From: Eremophila alpestris peregrina
Lineage: Eukaryota > Chordata > Aves > Passeriformes > Alaudidae
DNA length: 64,000 nucleotides
Direction of reading: 5' to 3'
NCBI GenBank assembly: GCA_009792885.1
Contig: WMCF01000025.1
Span: 3,601,150 to 3,665,149, forward strand
Each line of letters starts with the position of its first letter. Position 1 is the stretch's first letter. Below are positions 1 through 12,490 of the stretch, one piece after another. A model generated the notes under the pieces. It saw nothing but the letters and a program-made list of their open reading frames with translations, was not told the DNA's origin and made no database searches. Position numbers and translations under genes: made by a program.

Positions 1-744
1 TATAAAATATCTTCATCAGATCTATTACCTCATATCAATTTTTGCTTCCACTGTCTTAGTCCAAGTGAATTCCAGCTCATTTCAGTCCTACATGGTATTA
101 CACCCTTCGGGCTGGTCACTCCCTTCTCAGCCAGCTGATCTCCTATTCTGTTCTATACTGTAATAAAGTATCCTGGATCCCTTCTTAATCTCCACAGCCT
201 CTGGTGCCAAGTTCCAGATGAACTTAGCCAAGTTTTGCATTCAAACCCATCGGCTCCCATTTCCCCATCACTTAGACTCATGGGAGCCATGGACAACCCA
301 CCCACAGAAGAAGTTCTTTGTTCTTACATCACAGACAGCAAGCAAGTGGCCAAGCAGCACATGGCCAGCTTAGAGAACAACTGTACATGGTTGCAATTCC
401 AGAAGTCTTCTTTAGCTCAGGCTGGAAAACTCTCTGACAGAGATCTTCACAGAAGTTAGTAATTAAGTAACCTCTGATGAGCATATTAAAAGTAAGAATT
501 TTTTCCAGAGGCTTGTAATTTCATTAAATTCAGGTTCATTTTCGTTAGTATATCAAAATGCATGTCCCCTCAGAAAAAAGGATTACCCCATTTCATAATA
601 ATTTTAGAAAAAACATAAATTACTTAATCTCAAAGCTAATTTTTAAGATTATTTTATTATAAACTTGTCTTTAGCCTTTCTGTTGAAGACTGTGTTGCCA
701 AAAAGTTGCTTAACGTTTGGAAAAATAGAAGAAAACAAAACAGG

Positions 745-908
745 ACTTGCAAGCCTTCAGGGAGGTGGTGGAGTCACCATCCCTGGAGCTGTTCAAGAGG
801 TACCTGGATCTGGTAGTGGGTGACGTGGTTCAGGGGTTACAGCGGTAGTGCTGTGTGGATGGTTGGGCTGGATTAGCTTGAAGGTCTCTTCCAATCTTGA
901 TGATTCTA
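745..908 (+). mobile_element. CR1 LINE 3' tail
   Basis: Plus-oriented CR1 3' end. GTGGTGGAGTCACCATCCCT, then GAGCTGTTCAAGAGGTACCT, then GGTTGGGCTGGATTAGCTTG, and the terminal TCTCTTCCAATCTTGATGAT with GATTCTACGA. Only about 165 bp remain. Confidence 0.88.
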
Positions 909-3587
909 CGAGTAAACTTATTTAGCAGACTATCTTTATTACTAGACTGGCTTAGCTTATATTTATCTCCCCTTAATCATAAAAGGTCCAGGGTGATAAA
1001 TATTATATTTATAAAATAAATTACTATATAAAGACATTTATTTAATTAGACAATCTCTATGGGACTATGATTTCAATTAAAGCATTCCAGGACGGCAGCT
1101 ATTAGCAGCAGCTGAAATGAAAGATGCCTGCCTGAGGTTACACTTGGTCTATTTGTGTTTTATTATGTGACACAGCATTTATTTAGCCATTATAATAAAC
1201 TCAAAGCTACACACTTTCAAGAGATGCTTAAATTATACTGAATTCTTAAGTTTCAAACACTGGCTGACAGAATGATGCTTTGGAGAACTTTTGATGATAA
1301 CTAATCAAGTACTTCAGAAGAATTCTGAGCAATTTTGCTCAAATACTCAAGTTGCTACTCTGCACAGGCACACAAAGGATACTGCAGAACAGTTGTGAAA
1401 ACAGGAAAAGAAAAAAATTTGAATGGCTGGAGGCTTATAGATAACTTCTTGAAGTTTCACCTATTCACAGAAGACCTATATGAAATCCAAATTTCATATA
1501 AGTATCAGTGTTTAATTTTAGAAAAAATTAAAATGAGTGAAGAATTTTTATGGTCTATTAGGAAAGAATGCCTTTAGCAATGCATTTAAGAACAGTTGTG
1601 TAAAGTCTCCAATATTTACCGTACCTAACTGATGAACTGTAAAAAGTCAGATGTGTCAGATGTACATTCCTCAGTTCATTCATCCCTTGCCTGTAGGTCA
1701 TTACAACAGTCTTGATTCCAACTTCAGATTTCACATCTGCAAGTCACCACCTAAGGCTTTAAGTGTTGAACCACAAAAACGTGGACTATGTAGTTCATTA
1801 TTTAGCAGACACAACTGGACATCTTAAAGTATGAAGATGACAAAAGCTGTAAAGCTAACACTACATCTATTTATTTTGAAGAGGAAAGTGAATCTGAGAA
1901 TGAAAGTTTACACTGCAGGTCACCAGGTAGGGATTATCTATTGCTAGCCAGTTTACAATTTTCTCAGATCTTTGTCAAAGACAGATTTACATAATGTAGA
2001 AGCATAAAACCTAGTTTTATTGTAGCAAGGCTAAGCACTAGTAGCAGTCTAATCCAAACAGCAAAGAACTTATAGCTGTTGCAGCTGCAGTATAGAACCA
2101 CTCAGTGTTAATCTGTGGGCAAGAAAGAAAACGAGAAAGCATTTTAGTGACCTGAGACTGGGTATTAGCTTTATTTAGGATGAAATAAATAAAGGCAATG
2201 TAGATACAGGACCCCAAATTTCTGCTACAGATGAGCCCACACTGGTGACCTTGTTCATTTAAATAATCTATCAGTGTAGGGCCTATCTGTGCAAAACTGG
2301 TCTTGGACATTTTGATGAAGTTGTTCCAACTACTTTTTTTTTTTTTAATGATTCATGTCTGTCTTTTCCAAGTTCATAAATTATTACTATGCAACCCAAA
2401 CAATGAGCTGTGAAAGACAGCCACCTTAAATTTCAAAACAGTCTTACTTGAACAGCATGTGTTTTTTAAAGATTTTTAAAGAATAGTTCTCAAAAGAAGT
2501 CAAGAAATGCCATGGGCCATCCAATATGTGTATATTCTAATTAATTTTATCAGCTAGACAGTTTCATATTACACTTGTCAACTCATTCCCACAGCTTCAT
2601 TAAGTAGGTTGAACCATCATTTTAGATACATGGATTCTCAAGAGGAGCATTAAGTTACAGTTCAAAGATAAGCATTCCAAAGCCTGATTTGCTTAACAGC
2701 AGTTGAATATGCCCAAGTGTCAACTGGTAACTGAAACTATAGTTTACATGAATAATTAGAGTAATTCTGTAATTTTGTAAGACAAATAGTTGATATGCTG
2801 CATGGTGATTTTTGTGTTTTTCTCTCATTTTGCGTGAAATAGATATTTCAGATGCTGTGTTCAGCAGTGGGGATGGGAGCATAAGAAAGGTAAAGCTAGA
2901 AAGGAGAAATACACAACAGCAGCAGATATTCTGATTTATTTGCCCCTCGTGCATCCTGTGGGAGAATCTCCAGTGAAAACTCTACTATGCATGAATCAAG
3001 TGAACAACTGCATCTCTTCCAGGACCAACAAGAACCATAATCTAAATTTCCAAAAAATGCACAGAGATCTAGCAAGTTCTAACATTTAAAGAATTATAGA
3101 AAAAAGGGCTTTTAAAGAAAGTGCTAGCCCTCAAGCTTTAGTATTAAAATATTATGACTAAAAAATATGCCTTAGCAAAGCAATAATGATAGAGAGCACA
3201 GAACAATTCCAAGAAAAATTCACTATGAAAAGGTTGATTTTTTTATCAATCAACCTATTTCAGGCAGCAAATTTGGCACACACATGTTTTTACATTATTT
3301 ACCCAATTCCAAATTGCTCAAATAGCTGGCTTTATTTTATAATAAAAAAGATGCAAAAAGATGTTGTCAGGGAAGAAATTATAAGCAACCAGCGGAAAAA
3401 ATGTCTAGAGAGCAAGCAGAAGACAGAACAAGTAAACAACATTAAAAAGAAGACATTTACAGTGTTTTTTGCAACTCTTCTTTCCCATTATGAACTATAT
3501 TGCTCCCAAAAGCCTACTGATTGCAATAACCCTACTAATGCACATCTTTCTGTGATCTACTGATAAAATATATATCAGAGACTAGCA

Positions 3588-3752
3588 ATCACAGAATTAC
3601 AGAATATGGTGAGTTGGGAGGGACCCAGAGGGATCACTGAGTCCAGCTCTTGCCCCTGCCAAGGCCCATCTCCAAGAGTCACACCACTGTGCCTGAGAGC
3701 ATTATCCAAACACCTCTTGAACTCCTCAGGCTTAGTGCTATGACATCATTTC
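3588..3752 (-). mobile_element. CR1 LINE 3' tail
   Basis: Minus-oriented CR1 3' end, seen on the plus strand as CACAGAATTACAGAATATGG (two copies of the terminal octamer), GGGAGGGACCCAGAGGGATC, AGAGTCACACCACTGTGCCT and CCAAACACCTCTTGAACTCC. About 165 bp. Confidence 0.88.
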
Positions 3753-6239
3753 AATCTAAAATGTCTTAGCTTTTTAAAGCATCTTTCATCCATTCAAGAC
3801 ACCTGTAGTTCACAAAACTAATCTTTTAAATCATTATCCTGGTTTATATAGAACTCTAGGAGTAGCTGTGGGGTTTTCCATTTTGTATGTCTGTATTCCT
3901 ATCCACTTGTGGATGAACTGACCTTGGAAGATCAGGTCATAAGGCAAACATACTAAGTTAAATGTTGTTACAATAATTTACTACTAAGATATCTGCAAAC
4001 AAAATCATGACTAATTCAGTAGACTTGTTACTGGAGGGAAAAAGACAAATCATGCAAGAAATTCCTTTGTTCTTCATGTTTACACAGTGTCAAAAGAAAT
4101 AGAATTATACGAAGTATTAAATAATTTAAATTCCCTTTTTTGGCATGTGCTTCTTACATGTCAGAAAGCAAGTCACTTCAGTGTATTTTCACCAAGTTCA
4201 TTACCCTGGGTTTCTTGTATGACAGACACTCTTCTCTCTTATTCACACTAAATCTGCTCTCACAAACTTGATACTGCTTTAAATTTGCACCAAGGGCTCT
4301 AGAGAAAACTTCAGATTCTACTTCTAGTTGTACAGCCTAAAATAAGAACCTGTACAACCTCTCTTTTAAATAGTGGTTTTCCTGACAATGTCTTAGAAAA
4401 GCAGGGTTTTAGCAGATTTGCTGTCCAAATTGCAAAGTAATGACATGTCTCATTTCACTGATGAGCTGCTTCAAATTCCCTCAGAAAACAATACCCTGAA
4501 GTCTTGCTGCAGAAAAGGGCTTACCACGGTGGCAAACTGAACTGAATACAAATCCAGTATACATGGCTAATATAGCAATTTAAAAACTTTTTTATTGTCT
4601 AGCCCTTCTAGCCCTTGTCTACTTGTTTTTAATACCTTTAAAGATGGTTTATCCATAGACTCGTGTTTCCAGATCTCATGTAAATGTGAAGTTTGAAAGA
4701 AAAATAAAGTACACTCAGCACCTGATGACAATGGAAAGAAAACCAGCAGGTCTGAACATGCAGCTGGTGTTCAGCCAAGAGGACTGACTGGCTGGCACAG
4801 CAAAACCTGCCTGTCAGGACCTGTTTAAGATTGCTGGTGTGCTGGACATGATCTGTGGCAGGCTACAGTGTGTGTTTACAAAGAACTACACAAATGCTCT
4901 CTGGGTACATGCTTCCAGCCTGCCATAAGGTATAGGGATTGAGTATTAGGCCTGGCTGTGCCACTTTTCTGTCACTCTGCAGTGCAATGTCATGGGAAAC
5001 AGCAACATTTCCCTGTGTAGGGTGGGAAACATGACAAAATTATTTACTATTTGGCCATGACTTACAATAAAATGTAAAGACTTGAACATCCTAAAAGAGT
5101 AACCATACAAGTCACCATGCATTTCAAAGTTTTTTTTTTTAAAGGGCTTACCCTGTAAAGTAAAAGGTAGCTTTTCTACTGACACCCCTCAAGCCCAGGC
5201 TAGCCAGGCACCACAGGTCGAAGGGCTCAGCAGCCCAAATGAGTCCCTCAGTGACTCCCAGCCATCTCTAGATGCTCTTTGATGGTGCAATAGCATAGCA
5301 AGAGGAGCCCCTCCTGAGAGGGCAAGTACCTGCTGGTAGAGCAGAAAGGACACATCTGTCCCTCACTTCCACAGCTAAAAAACCAAAAACTAAAATCATC
5401 TTTTTGCCGCTGTTCAGGGAAAGTGACTTGCTCATACCTCCCTTATCAAGGAGAGTCAAGACCAAAGGATCAAATTAAAAAAGCAGAAAACTCTCCCCAC
5501 AGTCATTCAAGTGTAGGCAGAAAGCTGCAACTCTGTAGGGCATATTTTGTTTCCAAATGAACTGAAGTTTGGAGGAGAAAGTTCAACATGGCAAAAGCTG
5601 TCTGACATTACATAAAAGCATGCCAGGTACCCCTAGGTTGGAAGAAGAAGCATCGTTAATCACACATGTGCCATGAAAAAGTGAGCAACACGCTTTAACA
5701 AGTACGGCTGTATGTCTATATAAGACAAAGCTTGTCTGCCATTAAATATTTTGAGGGACACGAAGAACATGTCTCCTGAGGAAATTATTTTGGTGAGACT
5801 CTGGACCTTGCAGCATTCTCAGAATTGCACAGTAGTCCTCTCACCCAGTGCAGCACTAAGAGCCTGACTGCTGAACCTCACAACAGTTTGTGCACGTATG
5901 CTTTCCACCAGTAGCTTTGTTTTTTGTTTTTTTTTTTTCCCAGCAACCTCCTCCTACTGAAATTTGGGCACTGGCTTGCATGCAGAAAATAAGTATGCTC
6001 TCAGTCTTAAATCACACAATACAGTTATGACTTCTAAAATTAGAAAATATATATTTAAATGGTAAGCCTTTACCAATTACATTGAAAGATGCAAATTGGA
6101 GTTTGTAGTCACAATTTTATAAATGAAGATTGTAAAATCCACATTATGCACATCAGTCTTTATTACTCTTGGTATTTTTAAGAGCAGCTCCTGTAAACTC
6201 TCTTGCTCTTTTGGTTATATATCTATATAGAGATTCATA

Positions 6240-6292
6240 AACAGATATACAGAGGTATAAATATCTGTTAGATATATATATAAATATCTAAC
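6240..6292. repeat. two overlapping AT-rich inverted repeats
   Basis: Two perfect 9-bp inverted repeats that overlap: AACAGATAT at 6240-6248 with ATATCTGTT at 6261-6269, and GTTAGATAT at 6267-6275 with ATATCTAAC at 6284-6292. Loops are 12 and 8 bases. They can form alternative hairpins; a function is not evident. Confidence 0.8.
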
Positions 6293-9200
6293 TGGATGTT
6301 AGCAATTCAGACTCCAGAAGACAATGAATACTTTCAGGTGAATCCAAATCTGAAGTTCAAATGACCAAGATTATTCTACAGCCCACACATGGATTTACCC
6401 TCAGAAGCCTAAGAATTATTGCTTACAATTTAAGAGAAACACAAGGTTGAAACCTACAGCTGCCATTGAGCATGGCTCCAAGGATTTGGGGCTAGGATAT
6501 TTGCTGAGTTGTATGAGCACACACAGAGTGCAGAGGACACTAATGGAATAAGTGAAATGCTCCTAGTCAGCTCCTAGACAAGAATCTTCTCTATCTTAAA
6601 CTGCTAGAGTTGAAAAAAAAATTATGCTAATAATAATTATTTTGTGGTTTACACACAGATCAATCATTTTCAACTGGCTTAAAAGCAGTTGCACAATCCA
6701 ATATTAATAACACTGATTAGCCAAATAAAAAAGCAGCATCCTTCTAGGACTCAAGGACTAAGCACAAAGCAGAACTCTACTGGAGTGTGGGTTGGGAAAA
6801 AAAGGAAGATCTTTGTGTTCTAGAAAACTGGATTCTTCTCTCTGCATAAAGCAGAAGACACTAGTCAGCCAGAAGGTAAAAAAGTTTCAAGGTGCTCTCT
6901 TCTAGAAATGCTGAGAACACAGGTACAAAACAGCTGCAGAAGGCTGCCCATTACATTTTCAATTATTAGGATGACTTCCCCTTACAAGCACTGCAGCAAG
7001 TTAATGCATTAAAAAACCATATCAATCACAGGTGAGAAGCTAGCCAGGAAACCAAAGGAGTAGTGTTTAAAACTCTACTGTCTAGATGATAGTCTAGTCA
7101 TCTGCTGTATTCTAAGACAGCACTATTGTAAAAGAAGAAATCCAGAAAACCAGGAATTACTGGTTCTTAAGAAGAATGTGTTGTCTGAAGAAGTTCAGGC
7201 AGGTTCTCAAAACCAAACCTGTGTGTAGTGACTGTACTTTCTGCTTTGGGTTTGCATCTGGATCACTGCTTTATTCCACAATCTTTCAGCCTGAGGATAA
7301 AACGTCTTTGAGATAACACTGCTTGAGCAAAAATCGTTTATTTCTTCCACAGGTAAGAATACTATAAATAGGCACTTTCCATTCCTACATTTTCAGATAA
7401 GCTAAGTGTAGTAGTTGTGTTATCACCAAGAAAGCAAACAACAGACACAGACAGAATTTAATTCCCTCTACAGAAATTGCACCTAATATAATCCCATGCC
7501 AAATGATATGTTTCTCTACTGGAAATGGCACTGCATTCACTACATGACCTGCAACAAAATAACACAAGAAATGCCTGGCTTTTAAGATGGTATGCTGAAT
7601 TGTTTTGTTTGAACAGTCAGTGTATAAAATGCTAATCACAGTGGTACAGCTCCTAGATTTATATAATGTAAAACAAAAGACTGTTTAATGTTACCACCAT
7701 TTTAAAAAACAGCAGCAACAAAAATTGCCACAACAAAAATTCACTACAACAGAAGTTGTATCAGTGGAAGACAGAAAATGAGGAAAATTAGGAAAATGAG
7801 GAAAGAGGAAACCATGATCTACTGGCATTCATCCAACACCTCTCACACTGGTTATTATGGAATCATAGATGCCTAAGACTAAATGGATATGTCTGGAAAC
7901 TAAGTGCTGAGTATCATTTTAACAAAACCCCTAATTTCCTCTGGACAACAAACGCTCCGAAGTAAAGTTGATTATGGCACAGCTTGCCAAATTTATCTAT
8001 CAAATATGTTGGCCTTGTGAGCTACAACTACCACCTTTTGCCCATGGTTCACTACAGCTGAAGGATGTCAATTATCTCCACCAGAATATAGGTAATTTAG
8101 TATGGGAAATTTTCTGTGTCTAGAAACATATCAAGAATTTAAACTTGGCTTCACCTTTATACTCTGAAATCTTGAGCAATGAAGAGCTCCAGTTTTCACT
8201 GTTGAGTCTGGATGTGCAGTGCAGCAAAGACAAGGTGGAGGGATACAAAGAAAAATGAATGCAATGTTCTCAGTGGTCTCTGGTTTGGTGATCATGGTTT
8301 GAAAAGAATGCAGAATAAATGATAATGCACAAAAGAAAATATAAAGATATGGGTCATTACAACCAGCAAATAGAGATGTGATGCAGAAAATTACTGATTT
8401 CATATCTAGTGCCTTTGCAGAATCATTCCTCCTACTCTGGTAGCCACTAGCAACCTAGAAATAAATTACATCAAAACTTTGTGTGTTTGAAACATTGCCA
8501 AGTGTAACACTTGGGGGAGTTACACCGTCTGCTGTCTCCTGCCTTCTTCGGGATCAAAGGGCTCACATTTACTGAGAACATAACAGTTCTCAGTTATAAG
8601 GAGCTCAGTGTTCTACATAAAATCTGAGAACTGTTTAATGGCATAAATAACTGTGGTAAAAAACAAACAATGATGTCCCTCTACCTCTGCTGTCCAATTA
8701 AGTATTTAGGCTGGAGCAAAAGGAACCTTTGACTCTGACTGAAGAAAAACAAAGGAAGAAATACATAACTAGGAATGGAAAACGGTCTTGACAACCTAAC
8801 ACTTGAGGAAATAAAGTCCAATAAGCATCTACTTAACCTGTAGGACCAGAGTCAGATCTCGATTCTCCAGGCCTCTCCACATTTTATTGGTACTTTTGAC
8901 ATGTTGTTCTAGTTCTGTTTTCAGAACTGACCTTAAAATAAAGGCCTTTTGAAGGGCTGAACTCAAAGCTCAATGATTATCTCCAACTTTCAATTTTGTT
9001 CTTCAAATCTGGCTCTCTTTCAACGTACTAAGTAGCCATTACATATTTTCTACTCTAAATTCTGCTTGCAGCCAAGTTTTAAAAGTGTTGCATGTGATGA
9101 CTACAAAACCATTTCTCCACACCTTTACAGGGCAACATAAAAAAATCTGGTTTGGATGCATGGGGAGAAAGAAAAAAAACCTCACCAAAATAGAGAGGGA

Positions 9201-11364
9201 AATGTCTAACTTCTGGGAAGATCAAAAATCAAATTTCACAATGATTTCTATCTATTTAACATCTGCCTACACTTAAATCAGAGACTCACAAAATAGTTTT
9301 AAATACTTCAGGATTTGTGCTAGATCACAGAACGTTATTAATATCCCAGCCCTTTGGTGCACAGCTACAGTAATGTCTACAATTATTTTAGAAAGCTCGT
9401 GGCATTTCTCCTACTTCTCAGCTTCCTCTCTCACCCTCATTTAAAAATTATGTTTTTACTACGGAAAACAAACTCAGCTATGGAGAGATAGCATCTCTTT
9501 TGCACTAAAAAATAAGCCTGATTCAGGAAGAGAAGGCCTGGGCCATATAATATTCTTATCAGTACTTTATCTCATCAGGGTCCTTATTTTCTCCACTAAT
9601 CAGTATGTAACAGACTTGTCTCTGCCCAAAACTTCACAATATATTCCTTTCCTTTCCTACCTATGGCCCTCAAAGATACCATGCTCACTGCACTGACTTA
9701 AAGTGCATCCTTTTCAGTTTGGTAGTGCAGAAGTGCCGAAAAAGAAGTAACCAAAATTCCTTTTGACACTAACATAATGTTTCAAATACTTTCATTTAAA
9801 TATGCACCATGTCACTTCAAATTCTGAACATCTTGCTCAATTTCATAAAGTTGTAACAGCAGATTTTTCTTATTTCTGTGATGGAGGGGTGTACTCTATT
9901 AGATAATAGGGCTATCATCCTAGTGTGCATAAGGTTGGGGGGTTTTATAATCAATTTGAATTCATAATGTATTTCTAAATTACCAACCCAGTCAGAATAT
10001 AAGAACCTGCTGTGATGCCAGATCCACAGATGAAGAAAATTAAATAGATGCTTTTGCGAAAAAAAGAACTTAATACTGAATCACGCAAGAAAATAAAACA
10101 GCTAATGGTATTTGAAAGAACACCTCAAATACTGGCTCCTTAAGTTACTTACTTTCAGAGAAACATCACTTCAACGTTATTATTACAGACAACTATTTCA
10201 CACCCACAGTAGTGCCAAATGTTCTAACTCTATCCCAGTTAGTCCAGTGCTTCATCCCACAGTAGCAGCCAGTCAGTGTGCGCTCTCCAACTCTCCCCTT
10301 TCCACCCCAATATTCCTTGATGTCTTCTACATCACCTAACTATTGTTGTGGCAAAGAGCAGTGGAAGTTCTGGCTGATTTCATGCTCCATAGGCTGACTA
10401 GGATAGACTGAGGGGAGAACTACTGAAGCATTCCTCTAGGTCTCTCTTCTCTGTATGTATTCACAATAATAATTTTATCAAACTTTTAAGAGCTCAATAA
10501 TTAGGATTGTTTCCCTGCCAAAGGAAAGAATTGATATGACTGGCAGCATAACTGCAACCATCTCCCAGGAAATTGGACAATATCTGTAAGCCTTATGTAA
10601 CAGCAATTTACTCTCTACTCTTCTGCCAATCACTGCCAGCAATAACTGAGAAATATTGCAAAACTGTTTTGTCCTAATAAAGTCAACTTCATGCACTTTT
10701 TATGTCAGAGATCCATCTTCACACTATATAAATAAAATGAAATTCCAAGACAACAGAGTTCATTTACGGGATTTATACATCATCCTGTGTTCTTTCCATG
10801 CATTCTGCTTCTCCTTATTTCCATCAATTTTAGTCCACAGCGTTTCAAACTCTGGCAGTGGAAAAGCTTTACCAAATACATATTAGACTAATAAAATATT
10901 CATTACTTTTGGCAGAACTGAAAAATATCACAACTCCTTCAGTTGAATGCAAAAGGAAATATACTCTGGCTATTCCTTTAGTTTAGAATAAAGTTTTAAG
11001 GCAAATGTAAGAACCACTTTATACACTTGTCAGGTAGGTGGTGAGTACTCCTGAGAGAATTTCCATTTCTTCCTGGCTAAGAAACATTCTCAGCAAGAAC
11101 AACACCTGTGGGATACTTTGTTTCCTCACTGCTGCTAAAACAGCATCAACTGCTCTGACATCACATTCCCAGAATAACTACTGAGACAGCTCCAAAGGAC
11201 AAAGAGAGCTGGTGTTTCAACACTGTCCTCAGCCTCAACTCACACTTTCCAACTTGTTCTCCCCACTCTGCAGACACTGCACCATACCTCAATCATAGAG
11301 AAAAACACAAGTATGAAGGAAATAACTCAGCTTCTTAACACATTTTGAAATAAGGTGCCATGGT

Positions 11365-11483
11365 AAAAAAAGGAAAAAACCAGACCAAAACAAACAACCC
11401 AAACAAAAAACCCCAAAAACACAAACAAACAAAATCATCCCAAAAAAAAAAAAAACCCAAAAAAACCACAACCAAAATCACCC
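11365..11483. repeat. A/C-rich low-complexity tract
   Basis: Irregular A-rich sequence with interspersed CCC and CAAA units, no fixed period. On the minus strand the same bases give an open frame that is an artefact of composition. Confidence 0.85.
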
Positions 11484-12407
11484 AACGGGCAGCTTCTAAT
11501 CAATGCAAGAATAAACACATCTGCTAGGCAGCTGCAGCATTGTGTAAAAGTCCTGGAGTTCTCCTCCTCCCATTCCCCCTCTTTTGATTCACACCTCATC
11601 ATGTGTTTCAGTATGGAGGCAAGCCTTCCAGACTGGATTCTCTAGGAAAAAAGGCTAGCATTAATCTTAGATATTAAGTTTCACAATCAGGCCAGTATTA
11701 ACTAAACTACAGTTCCTACCAGCTGAAAGGAAATATTGCCTGAAATTCTGTATTTCATCAAAAAGCTTTAACAGAAAGATACAGTTTTTAAGAACTGGAT
11801 TTTTCAGCACAGTCCAGCTAAGAATTATGTTACATAACAGTTTTCATCTTTTCTCAGCTGAGGCTCTTGACCTACTGCACCATTAGATGACCTACTAATC
11901 TCTAAGGTTTTTAGAAATGAGGATTAGCTGATTTTATTTTAAAAGTCTGGATATTTTGAAGTAAATTCCCCAGGTTTACTCTATGAAGACATGAATGTAA
12001 CTGCGGTGGTTTGGTGGTTTTGATTTGTAAAATTCGGCTTCACTGTGAGTCCTACTGAAGAGTATTTCTGCTCTCTACATTTAGCCTTAGCTGAAGAGAT
12101 GGATGTTGTCTGCAACAATCACAATAAACCCTGTGACTAGTTTAGTAGCACCATTACAGAAGACCATAATGAACTTAAACTAGGAAAACAGGATAGCTTT
12201 GGTTCCTGATTAAAGCAATTCAACTAACTCCTTCATTATAATTAATGAGCTCAGAATTTTGACAACAAAATTCCTAAAACTAAAAATTATTCTAATCTGT
12301 CATGAACTATTAATATCTTCTTGAATGTTCTTTTTATTTCCAGTGATATTTTTCCCATAACTGATGGGCTTAGTAGTAGACAAATTTCAACTAAAGCTCT
12401 GGACTTA

Positions 12408-12490
12408 AAGAAAAAAAAAAGAAAAAAACCCCCACCAAAACCAAAACAAACCAACAAAAACAACAACAAAAAACCCCAACCAACCAATCA
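12408..12490. repeat. A/C-rich low-complexity tract
   Basis: Poly(A) with one G, passing into CCAAAA/CAACAA-type units and then CCAACCAACC. Same character as the tract at 11.4 kb. Confidence 0.85.

Noticed and set aside
3186..3563. 125-codon plus frame
   Set aside because: Composition follows AT-rich background, with no recognisable domain and no splice or promoter context.
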